Assembly (NCBI RefSeq): GCF_023276435.1
Contig: NZ_JALLPO010000004.1
Span: 62,001-126,000 of the forward strand
Source: Sphaerisporangium perillae
Lineage (GTDB): Bacteria > Actinomycetota > Actinomycetes > Streptosporangiales > Streptosporangiaceae
DNA length: 64,000 nucleotides
Reading direction: 5' to 3'
A model generated the notes under the pieces. The model made no database searches. It was not told where the DNA came from and saw only the letters and a program-made list of their open reading frames with translations. Made by a program: the position numbers and the translations under genes. Position 1 is the first letter of the stretch, and every line of letters starts with the position of its first letter. Below are positions 35,874 through 44,671 of the stretch, one piece after another.

Positions 35874-36077
35874 GCCCCTACGGTGCCCGCCCCAAGACCG
35901 CCACGCCAGCGGAAATCGGCCCTCGCGCTGCGGGGCGGGCCGGTCGGGAGCATTATTCGCGTGGGTACGGTGGTCACTCTCGGTAGAAGATTTTCGCTCC
36001 TCGCCGTGCCGTCCCGCTTCCTCGAGGGCTCATCGATGTCACCATGGCGACACACTCGGTTAACGGGAGGTGGGGCC

Positions 36078-36413
36078 GTGAGCGGTGAGCCGATGCTTTC
36101 GAAGGCCGAGGCCAAGGCCGAGACCCGGACGCTCGGAGAGCAATGCCCGCCGGCGGCGCAGGACGGCCTTGGCCCCGGTGAGCCACCCCTGCTGTACGCC
36201 AGGGTGCTGAGCCTGTGCCGCCTGCTGGGGGAGGAGAGGTTCTTCCGCGCGGCGTTCGGCCACGCGGGGGTACGCCCGCGTGAGGCCGCCGCGGACGGCA
36301 CGACACGGGTGCTCGAGCTCGACGTAGACGAGGTGCTGCGGGCCGCGCTCGGCCAGACCGAGGCCGCCTCCCTGACCGCCCCGGCCGAGCCGGGCACGCT
36401 GTCCGGCCGCTGA
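36078..36413 (+). CDS. Small protein of unknown function
   Basis: This 111-residue protein has no family I recognise. It begins VSGEPMLSKAEAKAETRT, is predominantly helical and contains LLYARVLSLCRLLGEERFFRAAFGHAG. GTG 36078 is well supported by GGGAGG seven bases upstream. There is no membrane segment. It lies 60 bp upstream of the PAP2-kinase fusion gene on the same strand. Confidence 0.6.
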   Translation: MSGEPMLSKAEAKAETRTLGEQCPPAAQDGLGPGEPPLLYARVLSLCRLLGEERFFRAAFGHAGVRPREAAADGTTRVLELDVDEVLRAALGQTEAASLTAPAEPGTLSGR

Positions 36414-36473
36414 CGCGCCCCCGCCGCCTTGACAGGGCGCCGGTTTCACACCGCGTGACTGGCGACGTCCTCT

Positions 36474-37973
36474 GTGGGCACTAACGAAGGCATGTGGAAC
36501 GCCAGCCCCACCGGCCCGGGGATCAGGAAGCGGCTCGGCGCGCTGGACCGGCGCCTGTTCAAGTCGGTCGCCGCCGCGCACTTCCCGGGCTTCGACCACC
36601 TCCTGCCGCGACTCTCGCGCGCCGCGGACAACTCCGTGCTGTGGGCGGCCGTCGCGGGCGGCCTGGCGCTCACCGGGCGCCGGCGGATGCGCCGCGCCGC
36701 CACGCGCGGGCTCCTGGCGATCAGCCTGGCGAGCCCGGTGGTCAACCTGCTCGGCAAGCAGGCGTTCGCGCGGGCCCGGCCGTCCATCGTGGACTTCCCG
36801 CTGGCCCGCCTCGGCAAGATCCCTTCCTCGCACTCGTTCCCGTCCGGTCACTCCGCCTCGGCGGCGGCGTTCGCCACGGCCGTGGCGCTGGAGGCGCCGG
36901 CCAGGGTGGCGGTGCCGGTCGCCGTGACCGCCGGCGCGGTGTGCTTCTCCCGCGTCTACACCGGCGTCCACTACCCGGGGGACGTGCTCGCCGGGATGGC
37001 GCTCGGCGTGACCGCGGCACTGGTCACCAGGCGTCTCTGGCCTGGTCACACCGTCATCGGCGGGGCGCGCGTCGCCGCCACCGCGCCGCTGCCCGAACTG
37101 GACCCCGAAGGCGAGGGAGTGGTCGCCGTCGTCAACAACGCCGCGGGGAACGACCCCTGCACGGCCGCCGCCCTGCGCAAGGCGCTGCCCAGGGCCGAGG
37201 TCATCGAGACCGAGGCGGGTGAGGACCTGATGGAGCGGCTCAAGGACGCCGCCAAACGCGCCCGGGTGCTCGCCGTGGCGGGCGGCGACGGCACCATGAA
37301 CTGCGGGGCGCAGGCGGCGCTGGAGCAGGGCGTCCCGCTGCTTCCCGTCCCGGCGGGGACGCTCGACCACTTCGCCCGCACGCTCGGCCTCGAGACCATC
37401 GAGGAGGCGGTCGCCGCGTACCGGCACGGCCAGGTGGTCGCCGTGGACGTCGGTGAGGTCGCCGGCCGCGTCTTCCTCAACACCGCCGGCATCGGCATCT
37501 ACCCCCTGCTCGTCGACCGCAGGGAGGACTGGGAAAGGAAGATCGGGAAGTGGCCGGCGCTGGTGCTGGCCATGGCGGACCTGCTCATGCGCGACAGCCG
37601 CCCGCTGGAGCTCGTCGTGGACGGCGTGCGACGCAGGGTGTGGCTGCTGTTCCTGGGCAACTGCGCCTACGAGTCGCGCGGTGTCGCGCCGACGCGCAGG
37701 AACAGGCTGGAGGACGGCGTGCTGGACATCCGCCTGCTCACGGCCACCGCCCGCTTGCCCCGCCTCCGCGCGATGGTCAGCACGGTGTTCGGCGGGGTGG
37801 GCCTGTCACGGCACTACCTCCAGTGGCGCGCGGACACCGTACGGGTCGCCGCGCCCGGCGATCCCGCCGGGGAGATCCGGCTGGCACGCGACGGGGAGAC
37901 GGTCACCGTCCCCGGCCCCGTCGTCCTCGCCAAGCGCCCCCGCGCCCTGCTGGTCTTCCGCCCCACGGAGTGA
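36474..37973 (+). CDS. Fused PAP2 phosphatase and diacylglycerol-kinase-like protein
   Basis: This 499-residue protein joins a membrane PAP2 domain (about 35-195) to a DAGK catalytic domain (about 215-495). PAP2 motifs are KQAFARARP, SFPSGHS and SRVYTGVHYPGD. The kinase domain has VVNNAAG and the nucleotide-binding GGDGTMN, followed by PVPAGTLDHFAR. One half removes phosphate from a lipid and the other may add it, so the fusion could recycle lipid phosphates such as undecaprenyl or diacylglycerol species. The start is uncertain between GTG 36474 and ATG 36492. Fusions of this kind occur in actinomycetes. Confidence 0.88.
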   Translation: MGTNEGMWNASPTGPGIRKRLGALDRRLFKSVAAAHFPGFDHLLPRLSRAADNSVLWAAVAGGLALTGRRRMRRAATRGLLAISLASPVVNLLGKQAFARARPSIVDFPLARLGKIPSSHSFPSGHSASAAAFATAVALEAPARVAVPVAVTAGAVCFSRVYTGVHYPGDVLAGMALGVTAALVTRRLWPGHTVIGGARVAATAPLPELDPEGEGVVAVVNNAAGNDPCTAAALRKALPRAEVIETEAGEDLMERLKDAAKRARVLAVAGGDGTMNCGAQAALEQGVPLLPVPAGTLDHFARTLGLETIEEAVAAYRHGQVVAVDVGEVAGRVFLNTAGIGIYPLLVDRREDWERKIGKWPALVLAMADLLMRDSRPLELVVDGVRRRVWLLFLGNCAYESRGVAPTRRNRLEDGVLDIRLLTATARLPRLRAMVSTVFGGVGLSRHYLQWRADTVRVAAPGDPAGEIRLARDGETVTVPGPVVLAKRPRALLVFRPTE

Positions 37974-37992
37974 CCCGGCGGGGCCGCCCGCC

Positions 37993-38021
37993 TTGACATG
38001 CCCCGGGCACTCCTCGATCAT
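37993..38021 (+). promoter_or_regulatory. Strong promoter of a truncated lipoprotein gene
   Basis: TTGACA (37993-37998), a 17-bp spacer and GATCAT (38016-38021) precede an ATG by seven bases. This is the same leaderless layout as at mutA. Confidence 0.6.
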
Positions 38022-38028
38022 CGTCGAA

Positions 38029-38157
38029 ATGAGCGTCCCCCGGTGGTTTCCCGCCGCGCTAGCCATGACCTTGACCCTCGCCGCGTGCGGCTCCGGAGGC
38101 GGCGACGACCACGGCGTACGACTCGTGGCGGGAAACAGCCCGGAGCCGACGTCGTGA
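38029..38157 (+). CDS. 42-residue lipoprotein stub
   Basis: The predicted product is a signal sequence (VPRWFPAALAMTLTLAAC) with lipobox LAAC, a short GSGGGDD linker and about 15 further residues ending SPEPTS. It looks like the start of a larger lipoprotein that was cut off: known small lipoproteins of this length are rare, and the stop overlaps the start of acetoacetate-CoA ligase as GTGA. It has its own promoter at 37993-38021. It may now serve mainly to drive the downstream gene by coupling. It could alternatively be a genuine microprotein. Confidence 0.55.
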   Translation: MSVPRWFPAALAMTLTLAACGSGGGDDHGVRLVAGNSPEPTS

Positions 38158-40121
38158 CGCCGGGGCAGCCCCTCTACGTGCCGCCGCCGGACCTCCGCCG
38201 CACGACCCGGATCGGCCACTACCTCGGCTGGCTGGAGGAGAACCGAGGACTCACCTTTTCTTCCTACGACGAGCTGCACCGCTGGTCGGTCACCGACCTC
38301 GACGGCTTCTGGTCCTCCATCTGGGACCACTTCCAGGTCCGTGCGCACACCCCGCCCCGGCGTGTACTGGGCCGACGCGAGATGCCGGGAGCCGAATGGT
38401 TTCCGGGCGCGACCCTCAACTACGCCGAGCACGCCTTGCGTTCCCGCGAGGCCGCCCCGCACGAGGTGGCCGTCGTCGCCCACTCGCAGACCCGCCCGCC
38501 GGTGGAGCTGAGCTGGGGGCAACTGGCCGATCAGGTCGCCCGGGCGAGGGCCGGTCTGCGCCGCCTCGGGGTCGGCCGCGGGGACCGGGTAGTCGCCTAT
38601 CTGCCCAGCATCCCCGAGACCCTGGTCGCGTTCCTCGCGACGGCCAGCCTCGGCGCGGTGTGGGCGAGCTGCGCACCGGAATTCGGCGCCGCCGCCGTCG
38701 TCGACCGCTTCTCCCAGATCGAACCGACCGTCCTGCTCGCCGTCACCGGCTATAGCTACGGCGCCAAGGACATCGACCGCCGCGACGATGTGGCGGCCGT
38801 CCGAGCCGGGCTGCCCACCGTACGGCACGCCGTCCACGTCCCCTACGGCCCCGGCGAACTCCCGGACACCGTCCGGTGGGACGACCTGCTCGCCGGGCCC
38901 GGCGACCCCGGATTCGAGCCCGTCCCGTTCGCCCACCCGCTGTGCGTGCTGTTCTCGTCGGGTACCACAGGCAAGCCCAAGCCGATCGTGCACGGCCACG
39001 GCGGCATTCTCCTGGAGCACCTCAAGAACCATGCCCTGAGCTGGGACCTGGGTCCCGGCGACCGGCTGCTGTGGTTCTCCACGACCGCTTGGATGATCTG
39101 GAACGCCCTCGTCTCCGGGCTCGTGGTGGGCGCCTCGATCGTCATGATCGACGGCAACCCCCTGTATCCCGGCCTGGATTGGCAGTGGCAACTCGCCGAG
39201 GAGACCGGTGCCACCCTGTTGGGCGCCAGCCCCGGCTTCCTCATGGCCTGCCGCAAGGAGGGCCTGACACCGCGGAAGGATCACGACCTGTCCCGGCTGC
39301 GCCAGATCGGTGCCGCCGGCAGTCCGCTGCCGGCCGAGGGTTACTACTGGGTGCACGAGCAGTTCGGCCCGGACGTCCTCCTCAACGTCGGCAGCGGAGG
39401 CACCGACGTGTGCTCGGGGCTGGTCCAGGGCGGCCCCTGGCAGCCGGTCATCGCCGGGGAGATCTCGGCCCCTTGCCTGGGCGTCGCCGCGGCGGCCTTC
39501 GACGAGCGGGGCCGCGCGGTCGTCGACGAACTCGGCGAACTGGTCGTCACCGAGCCCATGCCGTCCATGCCGGTGGGCTTCTGGGGCGACACGGACGGCT
39601 CCCGCTACCACGCCGCCTACTTCGACACCTATCCCGGAGTGTGGAAGCACGGCGACTGGGTGCGCTTCGCCCCGCAGGGAAACTGCGTCATCGCCGGGCG
39701 CTCCGACGCCACCCTCAACCGTGGCGGAGTGCGGCTGGGCACCGCGGAGTTCTACCGCGTCATCGAAGAACTCCCGCAGATCGACGACAGCCTGGTGATC
39801 CATCTCGAAGACCCCGCGGGCGGCCCCGGCGAGCTGCTTCTGTACGTGGTTCTGCGCGACAGCGCCGAACTCGACGAGGCCCTACGACGGCGTATCGCCG
39901 CGGCGTTGCGCGGTGCCCTGTCCCCCCGGCACGTGCCGGACAGCATCACCGCCATCCCGGCCATCCCACGCAACCGTACGGGGAAGAAGCTCGAACTGCC
40001 CGCCAAGAGGATCCTGCTCGGAGCTGAAGCGGCCGATGTCGCCAGCCGTGACGCGCTGGCCGATCCCGCCTCCCTGGACCCCTTCGTCGCCGAGGCAGCC
40101 GCCCGCCGAGCCGCGCGCTGA
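38154..40121 (+). CDS. Acetoacetate-CoA ligase (acetoacetyl-CoA synthetase)
   Basis: This 655-residue ANL-superfamily enzyme has the length and N-terminal layout of acetoacetyl-CoA synthetases (YDELHRWSVTDLDGFWSSIWDHF, then MPGAEWFPGATLNYAEH). The adenylation P-loop is FSSGTTGKPKPIVHGHGG, the A5-type motif GSGGTDVCSG and the final Lys in RNRTGKKLELP. It would activate acetoacetate with ATP and CoA. GTG 38154 overlaps the lipoprotein stub by 4 nt; the frame extends to 37998, but that part has no family similarity. It ends 8 bp before the convergent PaaX gene. Confidence 0.92.
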   Translation: MTPGQPLYVPPPDLRRTTRIGHYLGWLEENRGLTFSSYDELHRWSVTDLDGFWSSIWDHFQVRAHTPPRRVLGRREMPGAEWFPGATLNYAEHALRSREAAPHEVAVVAHSQTRPPVELSWGQLADQVARARAGLRRLGVGRGDRVVAYLPSIPETLVAFLATASLGAVWASCAPEFGAAAVVDRFSQIEPTVLLAVTGYSYGAKDIDRRDDVAAVRAGLPTVRHAVHVPYGPGELPDTVRWDDLLAGPGDPGFEPVPFAHPLCVLFSSGTTGKPKPIVHGHGGILLEHLKNHALSWDLGPGDRLLWFSTTAWMIWNALVSGLVVGASIVMIDGNPLYPGLDWQWQLAEETGATLLGASPGFLMACRKEGLTPRKDHDLSRLRQIGAAGSPLPAEGYYWVHEQFGPDVLLNVGSGGTDVCSGLVQGGPWQPVIAGEISAPCLGVAAAAFDERGRAVVDELGELVVTEPMPSMPVGFWGDTDGSRYHAAYFDTYPGVWKHGDWVRFAPQGNCVIAGRSDATLNRGGVRLGTAEFYRVIEELPQIDDSLVIHLEDPAGGPGELLLYVVLRDSAELDEALRRRIAAALRGALSPRHVPDSITAIPAIPRNRTGKKLELPAKRILLGAEAADVASRDALADPASLDPFVAEAAARRAAR

Positions 40122-40128
40122 CCCGGTT

Positions 40129-40965
40129 TCACAGGCTGATTTCGTCCAGCAGCGCTGCCGCCAGCTTGGCGGCGCCCGGGGCGATCTTGCGGTTGAGCAG
40201 GCTGAAGACCTGCTCGGCGCGGATCGCCGGCCACTGCTCGGGCAGGTGCTCGGCCGGCAGATGAGGGTCCCATCGGACGACCTGCAGCCAGTCGGTGTGC
40301 AGGCGGATCTGGCAGGCGAGGTCGTCACCTGCCACGGCCGGTGGTGGGCTGGTGTCCCACTGGCCCAGGAACGCTTGGTAGCGGGCGGCGATGCCGTCGA
40401 TGTCGAAGGCGCGGCGGATCAGGTCGGCGGAGTCGGTCAGCCCCATGGCCCGTGCCTGCAAAGTGGTGACGTGGTCACCCAGTTCGAGGGGTGCGAGGGC
40501 CGCCGCGATGTCCTTGGTGCCCGGAGCGATCCACAGGCCTGCCTGGAGAGAGGCGAAGCCGGCCCAGGCAAGTCGGGAGCGCAGGTCGTGGCGTGTGCTC
40601 ACCCGGTCGTTGGGGAGTGAGAAAGCGACCACGGTCCAGGTGCCGTCCCAGTCCTCGTTGACCGCGCCGGTGTCACGGACCCGCCGGCGCCCGTCCTGCA
40701 GTACACGGATGGCGCGCTCGGTGAGACCGAAATAGGCCTTGCGTCCTCTGCGATGACGCGTCAGCAGGTCACGCCTGGCCATGCGGGACAGGGTGGAGCG
40801 CACCGCATCCTCCGACACGCCCAGGCGGGCCAGGACGTCGATGACGCTTCCGGAGTACACGGCGACGTCGCGGTCCAGCACGTAGATGCCAAGGAAGCTG
40901 AACATCAGTGATTGCGGCCGAGCCGAAGTCGCCGCGGTCTGCTCGTCCTCGTTTTCGAACGTCAC
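40129..40965 (-). CDS. PaaX-family transcriptional repressor
   Basis: This 278-residue protein has the PaaX layout: winged helix at the N-terminus (SFLGIYVLDRDVAVYSGSVIDVLARLG, VRSTLSRMARRDLLTRHRRGRKAYF), a central PaaX domain (DWDGTWTVVAFSLPNDR) and a C-terminal domain. PaaX proteins repress aromatic or related acyl-CoA catabolism genes and respond to a CoA thioester. The start at 40965 is uncertain, with no Shine-Dalgarno; a -10-like TACCCT just upstream suggests leaderless translation, and an in-frame GTG lies at 41001. It is divergent from the MHS transporter gene. Confidence 0.9.
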   Translation of the reverse strand: MTFENEDEQTAATSARPQSLMFSFLGIYVLDRDVAVYSGSVIDVLARLGVSEDAVRSTLSRMARRDLLTRHRRGRKAYFGLTERAIRVLQDGRRRVRDTGAVNEDWDGTWTVVAFSLPNDRVSTRHDLRSRLAWAGFASLQAGLWIAPGTKDIAAALAPLELGDHVTTLQARAMGLTDSADLIRRAFDIDGIAARYQAFLGQWDTSPPPAVAGDDLACQIRLHTDWLQVVRWDPHLPAEHLPEQWPAIRAEQVFSLLNRKIAPGAAKLAAALLDEISL

Positions 40966-41255
40966 GCCTAGAGGGTAGACGAGACGGCCAATGTTGGTCA
41001 CAATCTTGACGTAGAGAAAAAACCTGCCCTACTTTACGGGCGGGTCGGCTGACCGGACACCGGTGGTAGTTCCGGGGGACGGCCGGACACGGCTGACACC
41101 AGCCGGGCCCGACCGCGGCCCCGAACATCCACCGGACGCACCTCGCTGCTTCTTGCTACGAGCACGCCGTGCAAGACGGGCATCCACGTCATCCACCACT
41201 GAAGCCACGCCGCTTTGCGGGCTGTTCCACCTCAGCGAGCAAGGGAGCTCACGAC

Positions 41256-42632
41256 ATGCAGGCCGCTTCTCCCCATCAGGTAACGCACGATCCCCTGCAG
41301 TTGCGCCGGGCGGTGACCTCCAGCTTCCTGGGGAGCGTCATCGAGTACTACGACTTCCTCCTGTACTCCACCGCATCGGCGGTGATCTTCGCCCACGTCT
41401 TCTTCTCCAACCTCGGCCCCGTGGCCGGCACCCTCGCCAGCTTCACCACCTTCGCCACGGGCTACCTGGCCAGGCCGCTGGGCGGGATCATCTTCGGGCA
41501 CTTCGGGGACCGGCTCGGCCGCAAGCAGATGCTTGTGCTGACGATGGCTCTCATGGGTGTCGCCAGCTTCCTCATCGGCGTCCTGCCCACGTACGGCCAG
41601 GTGGGCACCCTGGCACCGGTCGCACTGCTGCTCCTGCGGATCATCCAAGGAGTGGCGGTAGGCGGTGAGTGGGGCGGTGCCGTGCTCATCTCCGCCGAGC
41701 ACGCCACCCGACGGCGAGGGCTGTGGGCAAGCTTCACCAACGCCGGCGCCCCCTTCGGCATGGCGCTCTCCACGGTCGCCTTGTCGGCGACGGCGGCCGC
41801 TGTCGGTGAGGACGCCTTCCTGTCCTGGGGTTGGCGCATCCCCTTCCTGCTCAGCCTGGTGCTGCTGGCCGTCGGCCTGTTCATCCGGGTGCGCGTCACC
41901 GAAACACCGGTGTTCGCCGAGGCGGAGAAGAAGCAGGAATCGACGCCGCGCCCATCCCTCCCCCTGTGGGACGTGCTGCGCCACTACCCCCGGGTGCTGC
42001 TGCTGGGCATCGGGGTCGGCCTGTCTGCGTTCGTCTTCCAGGGCACCGTGACCACGTACATCATCTCCTACGCGGTCCAGGACGGCTTCGCACGGCAGAC
42101 GGTGCTCAACAGCCTGGCGGTGTCCTCCGCGCTGGCGGTGGCCGGCATCATCGGCTGGTCGGCGCTGTCCGACCGCCTGGGACGGCGTCCGGTGGTCATG
42201 GCGGGCGCGCTGGCGGTGGGCGGCTTCTCCTTCGCGCTGTTCCCGCTCGTCGACACGGGCAGCACAGCGCTGCTCGTGCTGGCGCTGGTGGTCGGGCAGT
42301 CGCTGGTGCATCCGATGATGTACGGCCCGCTCGCCGCGCTGTACACGGAACTGTTCTCCACCCGGAGCCGTTACACCGGCGCTTCCCTCGGTTACCAGAT
42401 CGCAGGACTGGGGGCCGGCTTCGCCCCGCTGATCTTCACCGAGGTGCGGGCCGACGCCGGTGAAGGGGCAACGCTGATCATCTCTGCGATCATCGCCGCG
42501 TTCTGTCTGGGGACGGTGGTGTGCCTCGCCCTGCTCGGGGAGACCAGCCGCACCGATCTCGCCGGCATGTCCGCGGACTCCTCGGCAGGGCTGCCCGTCA
42601 ACGGTCAGGCGGATGCTGCTCCGGCTTCGTGA
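41256..42632 (+). CDS. MHS-family MFS transporter (organic acid symporter-like)
   Basis: This 458-residue protein has twelve membrane segments and the hallmarks of the metabolite:H+ symporter family: the first-helix SFLGSVIEYYDFLLY, the MFS motif GHFGDRLGRKQML, then RIIQGVAVGGEWGGAVL and a central WGWRIPFLLSLVL. Members import shikimate, alpha-ketoglutarate, proline betaine or aromatic acids with protons. AGGGAG precedes the ATG. Placed between PaaX and a beta-oxidation-like operon, it is likely the importer of the pathway's acid substrate. Confidence 0.92.
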   Translation: MQAASPHQVTHDPLQLRRAVTSSFLGSVIEYYDFLLYSTASAVIFAHVFFSNLGPVAGTLASFTTFATGYLARPLGGIIFGHFGDRLGRKQMLVLTMALMGVASFLIGVLPTYGQVGTLAPVALLLLRIIQGVAVGGEWGGAVLISAEHATRRRGLWASFTNAGAPFGMALSTVALSATAAAVGEDAFLSWGWRIPFLLSLVLLAVGLFIRVRVTETPVFAEAEKKQESTPRPSLPLWDVLRHYPRVLLLGIGVGLSAFVFQGTVTTYIISYAVQDGFARQTVLNSLAVSSALAVAGIIGWSALSDRLGRRPVVMAGALAVGGFSFALFPLVDTGSTALLVLALVVGQSLVHPMMYGPLAALYTELFSTRSRYTGASLGYQIAGLGAGFAPLIFTEVRADAGEGATLIISAIIAAFCLGTVVCLALLGETSRTDLAGMSADSSAGLPVNGQADAAPAS

Positions 42633-42897
42633 GCTGCTGCAAGCGGCGTCTGATCGGGGGCCGGCCCACGGCCCGCGACGAGGGAGGCCTCCAGGGGGTC
42701 GGCCGAGAATCCTGTCTCTCGCCTCACCGTCCTGGGGGCCTCGCCGGTGGTGTGCCCGGCAGCGTTCGGCCTGCTGCACACGCTTCCCACGGGGCATGAT
42801 GCATCGTCACCCGCGTTCACCGGCAGGAAGCCGGTCGCGGGACGAACACCCGTCCCCGGAAAGCGATGTTCCCGCCGGAGGTTTCGTCGAGTGGCGG

Positions 42898-44046
42898 TCA
42901 GGGCCGCAGGGAGCGGCCGATGATCTCCTTCATGATCTCTGTGGTGCCGGCATACAGCGTGCTCGCGCGGGCGTCGAGGAAATCGCGGGCGACGTCGTAT
43001 TCCGTCATGTAGCCGTAGCCGCCGTGCAGTTGCAGGCTGCGTGTGACGACGCGCTGCTGGAGTTCGGTGGTCCACCACTTGGCCATGGCTGCGTCGACGG
43101 GGCTGAGCCGGCCGGCGACGAGTTCGGTGACGCACCGGTCGAGGAACACCCGGGCGACCTGCACCTCGGTGGCGATCTCGGCGAGGGTGAACCTGTTGGC
43201 CTGGAAGCCGGCGACGGACCGTCCGAACGCGGTGCGCTCCGCCGTGTACTGAAGGGTGTTCTTCAGGGTGCGTTCCATGGAGGCGACCGCGGTGGCGGCG
43301 ACGCTCAGACGCTCCTGCGGAAGGTTGTGCATGAGATAGGCGAAACCGCGGCCCTCCTCGCCCAGCAGGTTCGCGGCGGGCACCCGTACGTCCGTGAACG
43401 ACAGCTCGGCCGTGTCCTGGGCATGCAGACCGATCTTGTCCAGCTTGCGGCCCCGCTCGAAGCCGGGCATGCCGCGCTCAAGCACCAGAAGGCTGATGCT
43501 GTCGCGGCCGACGGCCGGATCGGTGGAGACGACGGCGACGACAAGGTCGGCGAGGATGCCGTTGCTGATGAAGGTCTTGGCTCCGTTGACGACGTACTCG
43601 TCCCCGTCGCGTACCGCGGTGGTCCGTACGGCCTTCAGGTCGCTGCCGGTGCCGGGCTCGGTCATGGCGATGGCCGACACCTTCGTACCGCTGCACAGGT
43701 CCGGCAGCCAGCGCTGTCGCTGCTCCTCGGTGGCCAGGTCCCTCAGGTAGGGCGCCACGAGGTCGTTGAACCCGCTCAGGTTCATGGTCACGGCGGCTGC
43801 TCCGGCGCGGCACAGCTCTTCGATGACGACGAGGTTGTAGCGGAAGTCCGCGACACCGCCCCCACCGTACGCCTCGTCGATGTCCAGGCCCAGCAGACCC
43901 ACGGCGCCGGCCTTCACGTACAGTTCCCTGTCCACCTGCCCGGCTTGTTCCCAGGCTGACAGATGCGGCTGGACTTCCTTGGTGACGAAGTCCCGCACCA
44001 TTGCGCGAAAGTCCTGGTGGTCGGTGTCGAACAGGTCGCGGTCCAT
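42898..44046 (-). CDS. Acyl-CoA dehydrogenase, long-chain-like subfamily
   Basis: This 382-residue flavoenzyme matches acyl-CoA dehydrogenases: MTEPGTGSDLKAV (FAD/substrate motif), FISNGILAD, RTAFGRSVAGFQ, LQLHGGYGYMTEYDV and the end YAGTTEIMKEIIGR. The usual Glu in Y-E-G-T is replaced by Ala, but LPQERL in the G-helix fits the position of the catalytic Glu used by LCAD-type enzymes, and the overall match to LCAD is good. It would form the 2,3-double bond of an acyl-CoA. ATG 44046 follows GAAGGA. It is the last gene of the SDR-ligase-MaoC-ACAD operon. Confidence 0.93.
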   Translation of the reverse strand: MDRDLFDTDHQDFRAMVRDFVTKEVQPHLSAWEQAGQVDRELYVKAGAVGLLGLDIDEAYGGGGVADFRYNLVVIEELCRAGAAAVTMNLSGFNDLVAPYLRDLATEEQRQRWLPDLCSGTKVSAIAMTEPGTGSDLKAVRTTAVRDGDEYVVNGAKTFISNGILADLVVAVVSTDPAVGRDSISLLVLERGMPGFERGRKLDKIGLHAQDTAELSFTDVRVPAANLLGEEGRGFAYLMHNLPQERLSVAATAVASMERTLKNTLQYTAERTAFGRSVAGFQANRFTLAEIATEVQVARVFLDRCVTELVAGRLSPVDAAMAKWWTTELQQRVVTRSLQLHGGYGYMTEYDVARDFLDARASTLYAGTTEIMKEIIGRSLRP

Positions 44047-44194
44047 GGCCGGCAGTCCTTCGGAGGATGTGAGGGGCGTGGGTGTCGAGAGCGGCAGCCG
44101 GCTCTTCGCGGTTGCGCCTCGTTCCGTCCGAACAGTTGCGAGGTGCGTGGCTGCGCGAGGCGGGCAGCCGTCTGCCGCTGCGGGGTGGTGATCC

Positions 44195-44659
44195 TCAGGC
44201 GTAGTGGCGGTAGATGGCCTGCGCGGCGCAGGCGGGTTTGTCAGAGCCCTCGATCTCCACGGTGAAGGCGAGCCGCATCTCGACACCGTTGCCGCGGACC
44301 TCCTCCACGGACTCCACCACGCAGTGCAGGCGGATCTTCGCGCCGACCTTCACCGGATGGGGGAAACGGACCTTGTCCAGGCCGTAGTTGAGGCTCATGG
44401 AGGTGCCCTCGATGGCCAGCAACTGGTTGAAGAGAGGGATGATCAGGGACAGGGTCAGGTATCCGTGGGCGATCGTTCCGCTGAACGGACCGGTGGCGGC
44501 GCGCTCGGGGTCGATGTGGATCCACTGGTGGTCGCCGGTGGCGTCGGCGAAGGTGTTCACCCGGTCCTGGGTGATCTCCACCCAGTCGGTACGGCCGAGG
44601 TCGGTCCCGGCGAGGGCCTTGATCTCGTCGAGTCCGGTGACGGTGCGGAATGCGGTCAC
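44195..44659 (-). CDS. MaoC-family enoyl-CoA hydratase
   Basis: This 154-residue single hot-dog domain carries the R-hydratase motif with the catalytic Asp and His: FADATGDHQWIHIDPERA, then GPFSGTIAHGYLTLSL. It would add water to a 2-enoyl-CoA. The gene lies 12 bp after the ligase gene stop on the same strand and 148 bp upstream of the acyl-CoA dehydrogenase. Together with its neighbours it completes the activation, oxidation, hydration and second oxidation steps. Confidence 0.93.
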   Translation of the reverse strand: MTAFRTVTGLDEIKALAGTDLGRTDWVEITQDRVNTFADATGDHQWIHIDPERAATGPFSGTIAHGYLTLSLIIPLFNQLLAIEGTSMSLNYGLDKVRFPHPVKVGAKIRLHCVVESVEEVRGNGVEMRLAFTVEIEGSDKPACAAQAIYRHYA

Positions 44660-44671
44660 GGCAGGTCTCCT

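Noticed and set aside
42706-42716. AATCCTGTC resembling half of the MarR operator
   Set aside because: Only a partial half-site, downstream of the genes; not enough to call.
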